Notes: a model not told the origin generated them from the letters alone. DNA of 64,000 nt from Rhodospirillales bacterium (GCA_016712595.1 JADJQT010000001.1:1485501-1549500); one strand, 5' to 3'; shown: positions 25,403 to 34,839, numbered from the stretch's first letter. Translations and numbers: made by a program.

Positions 25403-27466
25403 CTAGCCTTTGCTGGCCGCCTGGATTGTTTCTGCCGATTGCGAGTCGTTTGCTATCGACTGTAAGTCGGTTGCCGTCGACTGTAAGTCGCTCGAAATTG
25501 GCGTCGGCTGCATCACGACGGCGCAGTTTCCCGGCATTTTCCAGTTGTCTTCGGAGTAGATCGCAGGCGTACCAAGGCCTCCATAGCGGGGATCCTCACT
25601 CGACCAGGCGAGCGACCAGGTGCATCCGACCGGGGGGGCCAGCAACGGCTCAGGCGCCGGATCTAAATGCAGATCGGCGCCGAGATTGACCAGCAACAAT
25701 CGATCATCGCCGTCGGCGGTGAAGAACCGCAGGACGAAGGCCGCAGCACCCAGCACCGCGCCATCGCACGGCTGCGGGCTTCCTGACCCGAAGGCGCCGT
25801 GGTCGCGGCGCAATTTCAGCAGGTCGCGGTGCAGCGCGTACACCTCGCCGTGGCTGTCACGCTCCGAGTGATCGAGCTTGGATCGCTCGAAAGTCTGCCG
25901 GTCGTCCGGGTGGGGCAGTGCCTGCTGCATTTCCGGCGTCGCCAGGCTCGGGAACTGCTGGAGGAATTCCTTGCGACCGTTGTGCACCGCGTCCGCCAGG
26001 CCCGGATCGTGATCGGCGAAATAAAGGAACGGTGCCGATGCGGCGAATTCCTGACCCATGAACAGCATCGGCGTTCCCGGCGCGAGCAGAATAAAGGAGG
26101 TGAACGCCCGCAGGCGGCCAGGATTGGCCAATTGCTGGATGCGCTGTCCTAGACCGGAGTTGGCGATCTGGTCGTGATTTTGAATAAAGGTGACGAAACA
26201 CCGATGAGCGATGCCGAACGTCGGTGTGCCGCGCGGTTGCTTCTGCCACGCGTAGCGTTGGCCCTGATAAAGGAACCCATGCTTGGCAGCTGAAACGAAC
26301 TCCTGGGGCGATCCCCGGTAGTCGGTGTAATAGGCCTCGCTCCGGCCGGTCAATGCGACCATGGCGGAATGATGGAGGTCATCATTCCACAACGCATCAA
26401 GCCCATATCCGCCTTCTGACGGCGGACGCAGCAATCGCACGTTCTGTGGTTCATTTTCACCGACGACGAAGATTGCTCGCCCGGGCGCGACCTTTCGTGC
26501 CTGGCGGGTCACCGCCGCGAGGATATGCTCGTGCTGTTCGTCGAAGTCATAGATATTTTGCGTCGCGTCGAGCCGCAGGCCGTCAAGGTGATATTCAGCG
26601 ATCCAATGTTCGGCGTTAGCCACATAAAACTCGCGTACGGGGCCCGAGTGCTCGCCGTCGAAATTGATCGCCGTTCCCCAGTCCGTGTCATGTTTGTTGG
26701 AAAAGTAGTCGGCGGAGAAGCGGGAAACGAAGTTGCCGACGGGGCCGAAGTGATTGTAGACGACATCAAGAACAACGCTGACGTTGTGCCGATGGGCGGC
26801 GTCGACGAATGCCCGGAAGTCATCCGGGCCGCCATACAAATGCGTGGGGGCGAATAGGTTGACACCATCGTAGCCCCAGCCGAACGTGCCGGCGAAATCG
26901 GCGACGGGCATGACCTCGATCATGGTGATTCCGAGCTCGGCAAGGCTCGCAATGTGCTCGATCGCTGCCTGCCAGGTGCCTTCCCGGGTGAAGGTGCCGA
27001 TGTGCAGTTCATAAACGACGATGCCGTTTCGGTCTGGCCCCGTCCATGCCCCGTCCGTCCAGTTGAAGGTATGCGGATCGACAATTTGCGACGGACCCAA
27101 TGGACCTTCCGGCTGGAAACGTGAGGCAGGATCGGCAAGGAGCTCATCGTCGCCGTCGAGCCGAAACCAGTACAGGGTTCCAGCGCGAGCGGACGGCACG
27201 ATACCCGAGTGGTAGCCGTTGGCTTCGGCGGTCAGCGCGTAGGCGGTGAGCGTTTCGATCGTCTCGGCGATGACGACCTCAACGAAGCTTGCCGAAGGTG
27301 CCCATACGCGAAACGCGCACCCATCGCCAAGGACTTCGGCGCCGATTGGCAAACGGTGATGTGCAGTGCCGGATGCGGCAGCCGATGGCGTGTTTGACGC
27401 GAGCGGCGTGCGCTCGATCGGCGCGACGCCGGTTTGGGGCTCGACCAGGGAAGAAAAAGGACTCAT
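25403..27466 (-). CDS. treZ: Malto-oligosyltrehalose trehalohydrolase
   Basis: TreZ releases trehalose from the end of maltooligosyltrehalose in the cytoplasm. The protein has an N-terminal beta-sandwich (CAFRVWAPSASFVEVVI) and a GH13 barrel with VYELHIGTFT, DVVYNHFGP, LRLDATQNIYD (nucleophile Asp), FVVGENE (acid Glu) and FIQNHDQIAN. The ATG at 27466 is preferred because the upstream frame to 27553 does not resemble the family, although the site upstream is weak. The C-terminus carries three 7-residue repeats coded by 21-bp DNA units. The partner TreY is not in the window. Confidence 0.92.
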   Translation of the reverse strand: MSPFSSLVEPQTGVAPIERTPLASNTPSAAASGTAHHRLPIGAEVLGDGCAFRVWAPSASFVEVVIAETIETLTAYALTAEANGYHSGIVPSARAGTLYWFRLDGDDELLADPASRFQPEGPLGPSQIVDPHTFNWTDGAWTGPDRNGIVVYELHIGTFTREGTWQAAIEHIASLAELGITMIEVMPVADFAGTFGWGYDGVNLFAPTHLYGGPDDFRAFVDAAHRHNVSVVLDVVYNHFGPVGNFVSRFSADYFSNKHDTDWGTAINFDGEHSGPVREFYVANAEHWIAEYHLDGLRLDATQNIYDFDEQHEHILAAVTRQARKVAPGRAIFVVGENEPQNVRLLRPPSEGGYGLDALWNDDLHHSAMVALTGRSEAYYTDYRGSPQEFVSAAKHGFLYQGQRYAWQKQPRGTPTFGIAHRCFVTFIQNHDQIANSGLGQRIQQLANPGRLRAFTSFILLAPGTPMLFMGQEFAASAPFLYFADHDPGLADAVHNGRKEFLQQFPSLATPEMQQALPHPDDRQTFERSKLDHSERDSHGEVYALHRDLLKLRRDHGAFGSGSPQPCDGAVLGAAAFVLRFFTADGDDRLLLVNLGADLHLDPAPEPLLAPPVGCTWSLAWSSEDPRYGGLGTPAIYSEDNWKMPGNCAVVMQPTPISSDLQSTATDLQSIANDSQSAETIQAASKG
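25437..25499 (-). repeat. Three 21-bp tandem units inside the treZ 3' end
   Basis: On the plus strand, units at 25437-25457, 25458-25478 and 25479-25499 share the core GACTGTAAGTCG-type sequence. In the protein they give three heptads of the form x-D-L/S-Q-S-x-A. The pattern is typical of a slippage-prone minisatellite in a coding region. Confidence 0.75.
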
Positions 27467-27797
27467 CGGGGAACCTGCAGACAGCTGCGGATGATTGAGG
27501 TGGACAGGGGACGGAGACAGAAACCGTGCAGGCGTACGGGAAACCCACACCATGTCGTCGGCATTTTTGCGACACCTTACCCTGCGAACCCAAGTAGTTG
27601 CGGCGGGCGCCCGCTATTTTCCAAGCGCTTCGCCCTTCACCGCGGATGAAACCGGGCAGCGCGAGTAAAGTTCCGTATCGCCATTCAAGCGGGCAGAGGA
27701 AGCAGACGCAGATCGCACCCCGCCGCCTCCAACCCGTTCCCGTCAAATCCCCAAAACGAGGTCCCCGATGGCCGTTGCGTCATTCGACCAACTCGCG
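27467..27797. other. Region between treZ and the DUF2795 gene, 331 bp
   Basis: Both neighbours are on the minus strand. Near 27780-27812 the sequence ATTCGACCAA occurs twice, 18 bp apart; one copy forms the end of the DUF2795 gene. No gene is supported here. If treZ starts at 27553 instead, the empty part is 244 bp. Confidence 0.5.
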
Positions 27798-27998
27798 TTA
27801 TTCGACCAAACTGAAGGTTGACCGAAGATCGGCGACACTGTCGTAGTGCCGATCCGGCAGTTTTTGCAGCACCTCGATGATGCCCTGATGAGCGCCGTTT
27901 TCGCGCGCCTGGGCGAGAAGTTCCTTGGGCGTTGCCGGAAACGCCACGCCGGTTACGAAATCACTCAGGCTGGCCGGCAGATGACCCTCGGTCGTCAT
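27798..27998 (-). CDS. DUF2795-like small protein
   Basis: This 66-residue protein has a compact helical pattern: LPASLSDFVTGVAFPATPKE, then LLAQARENGA and a final LPDRHYDSVADL. It matches the DUF2795 family (about 60-70 residues, function unknown, sometimes associated with stress). The ATG at 27998 has a GGGAG site upstream. A longer frame to 28160 lacks a good start. It may be transcribed toward treZ. Confidence 0.75.
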   Translation of the reverse strand: MTTEGHLPASLSDFVTGVAFPATPKELLAQARENGAHQGIIEVLQKLPDRHYDSVADLRSTFSLVE

Positions 27999-28424
27999 GG
28001 TGTAACTCCCTCTCCTTAGCGGAGACCCGCAAAAGCGCGGATGTCCGGGTTCCGTATCCCGCTGGCACCGGAACGTCCCGGTGTCGCCGCGCGCCAAATG
28101 CGCGAACGATGTCGCCAACTTTTCACCTGTTAACGTACACCCACGGCAAGCGATCCCCACACGGATTCAATAAACGCAACGGCCTTCGGAGATTATTCGC
28201 ACCCGGCACGCATCCTTGCCGGCGGTCACCGACCGGACCGCAAGCGCCGGGACAGAGAATCTGGCAAGGAACCGGTTTTGAGCGGTGAGCGTTAACGCCC
28301 GCGCGGGGTTTCCCTCGCCGGGCGCGTTACGGCCGCGCCGAAACCCCCGTCTCGAAACAGGGGAAAACGCGGAGACGTTGTCGAAGACGGCCGCGAAACC
28401 CGTCGTCAGGAAAGGAAAAAAGGC
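27999..28424. other. Divergent promoter region, 426 bp
   Basis: This region lies between the DUF2795 gene (minus) and the AsmA gene (plus). It contains a candidate EcfG-type promoter on the plus strand at 28268-28293 and AGGAAAGG, the ribosome binding site of asmA. No gene is supported. Confidence 0.6.
28268..28293 (+). promoter_or_regulatory. Candidate EcfG (general stress) promoter before asmA
   Basis: GGAAC at 28268-28272 and CGTT at 28290-28293 are separated by 17 bases, matching the GGAAC-N16/17-CGTT promoter pattern of alphaproteobacterial EcfG sigma factors. It lies about 130 bp before the GTG of the AsmA gene. A PhyR gene in this window shows that the pathway exists in the organism. 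Confidence 0.5.
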
Positions 28425-30404
28425 GTGACAGCAGGTCGTCTTCTCGGTGCCGGCGTGGCCACGGGCCTCGCCGTGGTGGTAACGGCGATCGGCTCCGTTT
28501 TCGCCGCGGTCGCCCTTTGCCTTATGATCTACGATAAGGCGGACCTCATTCATCTCGCCGAGCGCTTGACCAGCGCCGCCGTTGGTCGCGACGTCCGCAT
28601 TGCCGGCGACGCGGATATCGATGTGGGCTGGGTGAGCCGCCTGCACCTTTCGGACGTGAGCGTAGCCAACGCCGCATGGGCAAAGCCGGCGGACATGGTC
28701 GAGCTTGCCAGCCTTGATATCGCACTCGATGTCCGTAGCCTGTTGACCGGTCATCTGGTCTTTCCAGCGATTTCGCTCGAACGGCCACGCCTGTTTCTCG
28801 AGAAGAATGCCGATGGAGCGGCGAACTGGGACGTTTCGCGCGGCGCGAAAGCTGCGGCGGGTGCCGCAGCGCCTGAACAGCGCAGTGAAATCCCGATCGT
28901 GCGGGCGTTGAAGGTTGCGGGGGCGCAGCTTCGCTATCGGGATGCGACGACGGACAAGTCCATCGCCCTCGACCTTGACAACTTGACCATTTCTGAGGCG
29001 CCTGCCGATCGGTCCGTGGAGATCGCGGCGAAGGGCCGCTATCAGTCGCAACCGTTGCGTCTGACCTTCAAGGGCGGGGCTTGGTCTCGTCTTCGCTCGT
29101 CCGATGAAGCTTATCCTGTTGACGTTGCTCTTGTCGTCGGCGACCTGAACGCAAAAATCAAGGGCACGCTCACCGATCCGGTTGCGATGAAGGATCTTGA
29201 CCTGTCTTTCGACGTCAAGGGTGACGATCTGGCGAACCTGTTTCCTTTGTTGGGAATAGCCTTGCCACCGAGCCCGCCCTACGCGATGGCGGGACACATC
29301 GATCATCAAGGCACCAACTGGCAATTCTCCAGCCTCGCCGGCCGGATGGGGGACAGCGATCTTCGTGGATCGGCCGGCATTAATCTCGGGGGTGAGCGGA
29401 TGAAGCTGACCGCCGACATCACATCCGAACGCCTGGCGCTGAAGGATCTCGCCCCGGTCATCGGTGCCCGCGCGGGCGGCGAGAAGGGCCAGCAGGCTGA
29501 TGCCAACGCCGCCGGCGCGCGGACTGACGGAAAAATCCTGCCGAACAAGGAGATCGATCTCAGCAGGTTGAACGCGATGGACGCCGAGATCGCCTTCGTC
29601 GCCCGGCAGCTCGACGCACCTGACCTGCCGGTCACCGGCCTCGACGCCAAGGTGTCGCTCGAAGACGGTGTCCTGCGCATCCACCCCGCCGTCCTCGACG
29701 TCGCCGGCGGCAAGGTCCGGACCTTTCTTTCGCTCTACGGCTCACGCAAGCCGGTTGAGGTCGATCTCGATACGGCACTCTCGCAAATCAATCTGAAGGC
29801 GCTGATGCACGGTCACGATTTCGCCGAACAGAGCTCCGGGACCCTTGGCGGGCGGGTTGAGCTGCACGCCACCGGTGCCTCGGTCGCCGCATTGCTGGGA
29901 TCAGCGTCCGGGCACACGTTCGTCGTCATGTCAGGTGGCAAGATCAGCCACCTCCTGGTCGAGCTCGCCGGGCTTGATATTGCCGAGTCGCTGGGGGTTC
30001 TGATCGAGGGTGACAAGGCGATCCCGATCCGGTGTCTCGTCGCTGATTTCACCGCGCAGGACGGGCTGTTTACGACGAATACGATGCTCGTCGATACCAC
30101 GGACACGAACATCGGCGGCAGCGGGACCATCGATATGCGCAACGAACGCCTCGACTTGACGCTTTATCCGCTGTCGAAGGATTTCAGTCCATTGAGTATT
30201 CGCGCGCCGATCACGATCGATGGCGCCATTTCCAGTCCGACGGTGTTTCCGGATCCTGCCGGAATCGGCGTCGATACGACGATTAAAAAGATAATCAATG
30301 GCATTCTGACCCCCGTGCTGGGGCTGCTTCCGCCCATCGATGCCGGAGTGGGCGAGAACAGCGACTGCGCCGGACTGATCAAACGGGCGAAAAGCGACCT
30401 TTAG
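28425..30404 (+). CDS. AsmA family envelope protein
   Basis: The 659-residue protein has one N-terminal membrane segment (about residues 4-32) and a long periplasmic beta-rich body. It carries the family starting signature (GRDVRIAGDADIDVG and SVANAAWAKP), and the C-terminal AsmA part ends in LSIRAPITIDGAISSPTVFP. AsmA-like proteins form lipid-transport grooves between the membranes. The GTG start has AGGAAAGG upstream. A candidate EcfG promoter precedes it. Its 3' end overlaps the convergent FIST-GGDEF gene by 26 bp. Confidence 0.88.
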   Translation: MTAGRLLGAGVATGLAVVVTAIGSVFAAVALCLMIYDKADLIHLAERLTSAAVGRDVRIAGDADIDVGWVSRLHLSDVSVANAAWAKPADMVELASLDIALDVRSLLTGHLVFPAISLERPRLFLEKNADGAANWDVSRGAKAAAGAAAPEQRSEIPIVRALKVAGAQLRYRDATTDKSIALDLDNLTISEAPADRSVEIAAKGRYQSQPLRLTFKGGAWSRLRSSDEAYPVDVALVVGDLNAKIKGTLTDPVAMKDLDLSFDVKGDDLANLFPLLGIALPPSPPYAMAGHIDHQGTNWQFSSLAGRMGDSDLRGSAGINLGGERMKLTADITSERLALKDLAPVIGARAGGEKGQQADANAAGARTDGKILPNKEIDLSRLNAMDAEIAFVARQLDAPDLPVTGLDAKVSLEDGVLRIHPAVLDVAGGKVRTFLSLYGSRKPVEVDLDTALSQINLKALMHGHDFAEQSSGTLGGRVELHATGASVAALLGSASGHTFVVMSGGKISHLLVELAGLDIAESLGVLIEGDKAIPIRCLVADFTAQDGLFTTNTMLVDTTDTNIGGSGTIDMRNERLDLTLYPLSKDFSPLSIRAPITIDGAISSPTVFPDPAGIGVDTTIKKIINGILTPVLGLLPPIDAGVGENSDCAGLIKRAKSDL

Positions 30405-32220
30405 GCGGCTGCGGCAAGGGCTTAACCACGGGCACGCCATCAGCCGCGCAGATGCGGTTACGCCCCTGCGCTTTAGCGCGATAAAGTGCGGAGTCGGCCG
30501 CAATCAGAATCGACTTGGCATCCTGGCCGTGGTGCGGTTGACAGGCAATCCCAATCGATGCGGTGATCGCAGGCAGGGCTATGTCGCCGTCGAAAAGTTC
30601 AAGACGTTCGATCGCCACGCGGATGCGCTCGGCGATCATGTGCGCGCCGGCGAGTCCGGTTTCCGGAAGCAGAAGCGCGAACTCCTCTCCGCCGTAGCGA
30701 CAGAACACGTCGCTTCGGCGGGTCAGATCCGCGATCGTTGAGGCTATCCCGATGAGCACGTGATCGCCGGCAACGTGCCCGTATACGTCATTCACGCGCT
30801 TGAAATGATCAAGATCGATGAGCACGAGGGCAAGGTCGCGATTGTAACGCGCGGAGCGGGAGACCTCCGCGGTCAAGGTCTCGTCGAACACCCTGCGGTT
30901 GAGCACGCCGGTCAAGGGATCGCAGTCGGCCTGGGTCCTCAGCTTCCGGTTCGCTTCTTCCAGTTGGCTCGTCAATGCGCCGATAAATTGGAACAGCCGG
31001 CTGGTCGCGCGAATGTGGCGGACACGATAGGGGTCATCGCCGAGGTGGTCGAGCGGGTCACGGCCATCGCCCGGCTGTCGTCCAGCGGCTGGCGCATTCC
31101 CTTCCCGCAAGCCGACCACAACCATCGTTGAATTGAGCACCTGCAGGTGACCATCTTCGCTGAAGTACTCGCCGAACGTGAAAAAGCCAACCGTGGGCGC
31201 GATTGCCTGGTAGGGCATCGTTTCGAGTAGCACGTCCTGCTGGAGCGCAAATCGCCGACAGACGCACGAAAAAAGGAAGATCGCCTCCGGTGCGAACTCG
31301 GCGAGTTTGGCGACACCGCCGCGGGTGTCCTCGATGATCGCATCCACGTCGGCGTACCCGAGCCTTACGTGTTCGCCCACATAGAGATCGGCGATCATTT
31401 TCAGGCCATCGGTTCCGGCTGTGGACACCGGGTTGCGGGCAATGATGCGGCCGTCGCGCTCGACCAGGAGAGGAAATTCCAACAGGTGCAGATCGCGAAA
31501 AGGATCAAGACCGAGATAATGGCGGTACACGTCGGCGGCAGGCTGATCGTTTATGGTCTCGACGACGAAATCGCTGATTTGCGTGATGGCCATGCTTGGC
31601 CCAAGTGCCTTCCAGCCGAGGTAGGGACGGCAGACGACTTGTAACTCTTCCCCGCAGAGGGCGACGACGACGACGCCTTGAGTGACGATGTCATCGCCGA
31701 GGAAGACCAGCGCCGTATCGTTCGCCCGGTTAGTTCCCACATAACCGCCCATGATTTGAGCGTGCGGAAATTGTGCTATCAGCCGCGCGAGCGAACGTGT
31801 GCATTCGGAACTCACAGACGGCGCCAGGGCCAGCAAGGCCTTGGCGTCATGATAATGACCGCCGAGAATCTCGTCAGCGGCAGGGGCGTCGTAAGTCTGC
31901 ATCGGCGAAGGACGGAGTAGCGCTGAGCGCAATACCGTCGATGAAAATGCCGAAAGCGAAATGATGGTTGAGCCGACGGAGACACGACCCTCACAGATCT
32001 CGCCGGCGGATGTCGCGCCGGCAATGATCGCCCCGGGGGCGGCCGACCGAACTGCTTCGACGAGAAGAGCAATCCAATTCAAGTCGGGAGTGCTGACGTA
32101 GATCTGAACGAGGATTGATCGAGCTTCTGCGACGGCACACGCAACGTCTGCCTGCGCTAGAAACGCGTAGGCTTGGTCTGCTGATTCCACGTTTGTCGAA
32201 AAATGAATCATCTCTGCCAT
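30379..32220 (-). CDS. FIST-domain diguanylate cyclase
   Basis: The 613-residue cytoplasmic protein joins FIST_N (about residues 35-230), FIST_C (about 235-375), a short helix and a GGDEF domain (about 440-600). The GGDEF site reads GGEEF, and an inhibitory RxxD site (RRSD) lies five residues upstream, so it should make cyclic di-GMP with product feedback. FIST domains are thought to bind small ligands such as amino acids. No membrane segment is seen. It converges with and overlaps the AsmA gene by 26 bp. Confidence 0.92.
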   Translation of the reverse strand: MAEMIHFSTNVESADQAYAFLAQADVACAVAEARSILVQIYVSTPDLNWIALLVEAVRSAAPGAIIAGATSAGEICEGRVSVGSTIISLSAFSSTVLRSALLRPSPMQTYDAPAADEILGGHYHDAKALLALAPSVSSECTRSLARLIAQFPHAQIMGGYVGTNRANDTALVFLGDDIVTQGVVVVALCGEELQVVCRPYLGWKALGPSMAITQISDFVVETINDQPAADVYRHYLGLDPFRDLHLLEFPLLVERDGRIIARNPVSTAGTDGLKMIADLYVGEHVRLGYADVDAIIEDTRGGVAKLAEFAPEAIFLFSCVCRRFALQQDVLLETMPYQAIAPTVGFFTFGEYFSEDGHLQVLNSTMVVVGLREGNAPAAGRQPGDGRDPLDHLGDDPYRVRHIRATSRLFQFIGALTSQLEEANRKLRTQADCDPLTGVLNRRVFDETLTAEVSRSARYNRDLALVLIDLDHFKRVNDVYGHVAGDHVLIGIASTIADLTRRSDVFCRYGGEEFALLLPETGLAGAHMIAERIRVAIERLELFDGDIALPAITASIGIACQPHHGQDAKSILIAADSALYRAKAQGRNRICAADGVPVVKPLPQPPKGRFSPV

Positions 32221-32572
32221 CGTTGGCGACGAGGTTGAAATATACTCTCAGTTAACCGCTCTGACAGTGACATCACGCCCATAAGTTGAACGGCGCCAAT
32301 TCAGCCACATTGTTTATTGGCCTGAGGTCAAACCCTGCTTGAGCTCGAGGCCTTCGGCGATTCGCCACCTCGGCCGACGATGCGCGCCAGCCGCTCAGGC
32401 TATGAAACTTTCCGCCGATCGCCGCGTTTTGAGAACGGATCTCATTCCAAATATGTTAGAATTGTGAAAACGATCGCGGAACTGACGCTCGATCACATTT
32501 GCCGCCGAATAGGGTCGGCCTTCTCGAATAAAACGGGAGCCGGCCGGTGACTGGCACGATCGTGGAGAGTCG
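32221..32572. other. Divergent intergenic region, 352 bp
   Basis: This region lies between the FIST-GGDEF gene (minus) and the GIY-YIG-like/glycosyltransferase gene (plus). Its part from about 32400 to 32480 is richer in A and T than the surroundings. A perfect 11-base palindrome GGCGATTCGCC occurs near 32355. No gene is supported. Confidence 0.55.
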
Positions 32573-34726
32573 ATGGCGCGACGACGGGTGGCTAGGAAAC
32601 GTACGATGTATCTTCCTCACAACTTTCCCTTGTGCACTCCGCACATCATGGTTTGGGCGGGCGAAAGCGGAAAACGCTACGATTTCGCCGTTTCTCGCGC
32701 CGCCGTGGGCTGGCTAGACGAGCCCGCCGTGTTCATCTTCGCCCGACACGAAGGCAATTGCACGACACCTTTATTCGTTGGTCAGACGCGCAGTCTGCAT
32801 CGCCGCTTCGGCATGGCCGACTCCCCGTGTCCCGACGTACTCAGCCGGGCGCAGGCGATGGGAATGACGCATGTGCATGTCCGCTTCGAGGCACGCTCGG
32901 AGCGTGTCCGTCAGGCGGAAGTGCGTGATCTGGTCGCTGCCTTGCAGCCGGCCTTAAATTCGTCCGCGATTGCCGATGCGGAATCGGCGAGCTCCACTGT
33001 CGCTGAGCCGATGCGCGACGCTGAGATGCGGGCGCCGGCAGCACGGTTGCGCATTGTTTCGTCTGCCAGCCGGAGCCTTGAACAGCATGACGGCGTGCTC
33101 GCGACCTGCGCTCCCGCACCTATGAACGCGACGGCTGCGTTACCCGACGCTGACAATCGTGTGGATGCCGCTTTTGAAGGTCGATCCGTTTCACGTTCGT
33201 CATTCCCGCTGTCAAGGCAGGCCTTGCGGGCGGACCCTGCTCGCGAAGAGGATAACGAACCCTACGAGGACGACGCAGGCGTCCTATCGACTTTCTCGCC
33301 GGCGACGCCCGCAACGGGGCCTGATGAGACGTTCGAGGAATTCGATCGTCCGGTGCAAGTAGTCGCGGGGTCAGGCGATAGGATCGTCACGGCTGACGAA
33401 TCTGGCGGCGGTTCCCTTCCCGGCGCGACGCAAAAGGTGCCGGCTGATTCACCGTTGGTCATCACCGCGGGCGATGGTGCGTACGCACGCGAGTCCGATA
33501 AGCTTGGTGAGCTAGATGAGTCTGGCAAGGCGGCGGACGTGACCACCGTTCACGACCAAATCGTTTGCGAACCGACGACTGATAAAACGGAAGAAATCGC
33601 TGCCAGCGCGGACGTCCGGGGGCATGGCGAGGGCGCGGAGACGGGCGTGTTGGGTGTGGCGGAGAATTCCTGCCCGCAACGCGTATCGTTCTTCCGCCGT
33701 CTTGTTCGCACGCTCTTCGGGCAGATCGGAACGGGGGCGCCAGGTTCTGACATCGAATCAACGCGAGCAGTCGAACCAAGTCCGGCGAGCGTGTCGCCGG
33801 CGAGCGGTTCGCTCGCCGGCGACAGGGCGGGTGCTCCACCCGAGTCCGTCGTACCGAACACCGATCCGTCGCCGACGACTTTGGCTGATGGCAGCGCGCC
33901 CGGCCGTCGTTCAGCGGAGCCGGATATCACCGCCGCCGCCGGGACGGCCGAGGGCATGGAAACGGCACCAGTGGAAATAAGCGATCATCGCCAGGAGAAT
34001 GCGCAGCCAGCTTCCGCTGTCGAGTTCGTGGCTATCGCGAACGCAGACGAAACGGATGTGGCCGGTGTCTTGCGCAATCCGGCCCGCGGGGGCGCGGTAG
34101 AGGAGCGCCAGCCCGCGTTTGCCGACTCCGCAGCCGAAGAAGGCAGCGGCGAGCGGGACGTGCGTTCGAGGCGCCCGCGCGAAAGGGCCCCTGCCCAGCC
34201 AGCAAGTCTGGCGGCGGATCGACAAGTCGAGGCGAAGCGGAGCCTTGGTCTCGATCCCGCGATGCCGGTCGGGCTATTCGCGGGTGAGATCAGCTATACC
34301 TCCGGCGTCGACCTTTTGATTGAGGCGATCATCACCGTGCGCCACGACAAGCGGCAAGCGCAGTTCGTGTTCGCGGGGGAAGGGACCGTGAGGCACCGCT
34401 TGGAAGAGCGCGTGCGCGCCGAAGGAGTTCAGCGGTCCTGCAGGTTTCTCGGCCACGTGTCGGCTGCGGTTTTTGAACAGCTTCTCGTCGCCTGCGACTT
34501 CGTCGTCATACCCGCCCGCGCGCCGCAAGACGGTGAATTGGCGCGGGCTTCGATCGCTCACGGCAAGCCGGTGCTGACGACGCACCAGTCGGTATTGGAT
34601 TGCGTTCAGCACAATCGCAACGGCCTCGTCGCGTACGACAACCCGGGATCTCTCGTCTGGGGAATCCGCGAGATTCTTGGCCCCCGTTATGAAGAACTGC
34701 GCCGCTGCGTTGATGCTGCCGCCTGA
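32573..34726 (+). CDS. GIY-YIG-like domain fused to glycosyltransferase C-terminal domain by a long disordered linker
   Basis: The protein has up to 717 residues and three parts. Residues about 25-130 resemble a GIY-YIG nuclease-type fold: PAVFIFARHEG, PLFVGQTRSLHRRFG and a late ERVRQAEVRDLVAALQPALN. Residues about 135-555 are rich in Ala, Ser, Glu, Asp and Pro and look disordered. The last 150 residues match the nucleotide-sugar-binding half of a GT4 enzyme (FAGEISYTSGVDLLIEA, FVFAGEGTVRHRLEE, FLGHVSAAVFEQLL, ACDFVVIPAR). The acceptor-binding N-half of the GT-B fold is absent. The start is uncertain: ATG at 32573 has GGAGAG, ATG at 32606 has AGGAAACG. I do not know its function. Confidence 0.7.
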   Translation: MARRRVARKRTMYLPHNFPLCTPHIMVWAGESGKRYDFAVSRAAVGWLDEPAVFIFARHEGNCTTPLFVGQTRSLHRRFGMADSPCPDVLSRAQAMGMTHVHVRFEARSERVRQAEVRDLVAALQPALNSSAIADAESASSTVAEPMRDAEMRAPAARLRIVSSASRSLEQHDGVLATCAPAPMNATAALPDADNRVDAAFEGRSVSRSSFPLSRQALRADPAREEDNEPYEDDAGVLSTFSPATPATGPDETFEEFDRPVQVVAGSGDRIVTADESGGGSLPGATQKVPADSPLVITAGDGAYARESDKLGELDESGKAADVTTVHDQIVCEPTTDKTEEIAASADVRGHGEGAETGVLGVAENSCPQRVSFFRRLVRTLFGQIGTGAPGSDIESTRAVEPSPASVSPASGSLAGDRAGAPPESVVPNTDPSPTTLADGSAPGRRSAEPDITAAAGTAEGMETAPVEISDHRQENAQPASAVEFVAIANADETDVAGVLRNPARGGAVEERQPAFADSAAEEGSGERDVRSRRPRERAPAQPASLAADRQVEAKRSLGLDPAMPVGLFAGEISYTSGVDLLIEAIITVRHDKRQAQFVFAGEGTVRHRLEERVRAEGVQRSCRFLGHVSAAVFEQLLVACDFVVIPARAPQDGELARASIAHGKPVLTTHQSVLDCVQHNRNGLVAYDNPGSLVWGIREILGPRYEELRRCVDAAA

Positions 34727-34839
34727 CAGTCCCGATCCGGGCGCGCGCCGAAGGGGTGGGCGGTGCGGTTGGCAAAAGCGGCGGAACGCCGCTGCGCGTA
34801 CGACGATGGCGGGCCAGCGCCCAGCCATCGAAGGCGTGG

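Noticed and set aside
25437..25499. Short tandem repeats as a CRISPR array
   Set aside because: The units are contiguous without spacers and lie in frame within treZ.
28167..29684. Minus-strand frame of 505 codons over asmA
   Set aside because: It is opposite the AsmA gene and lacks a ribosome binding site or a domain.
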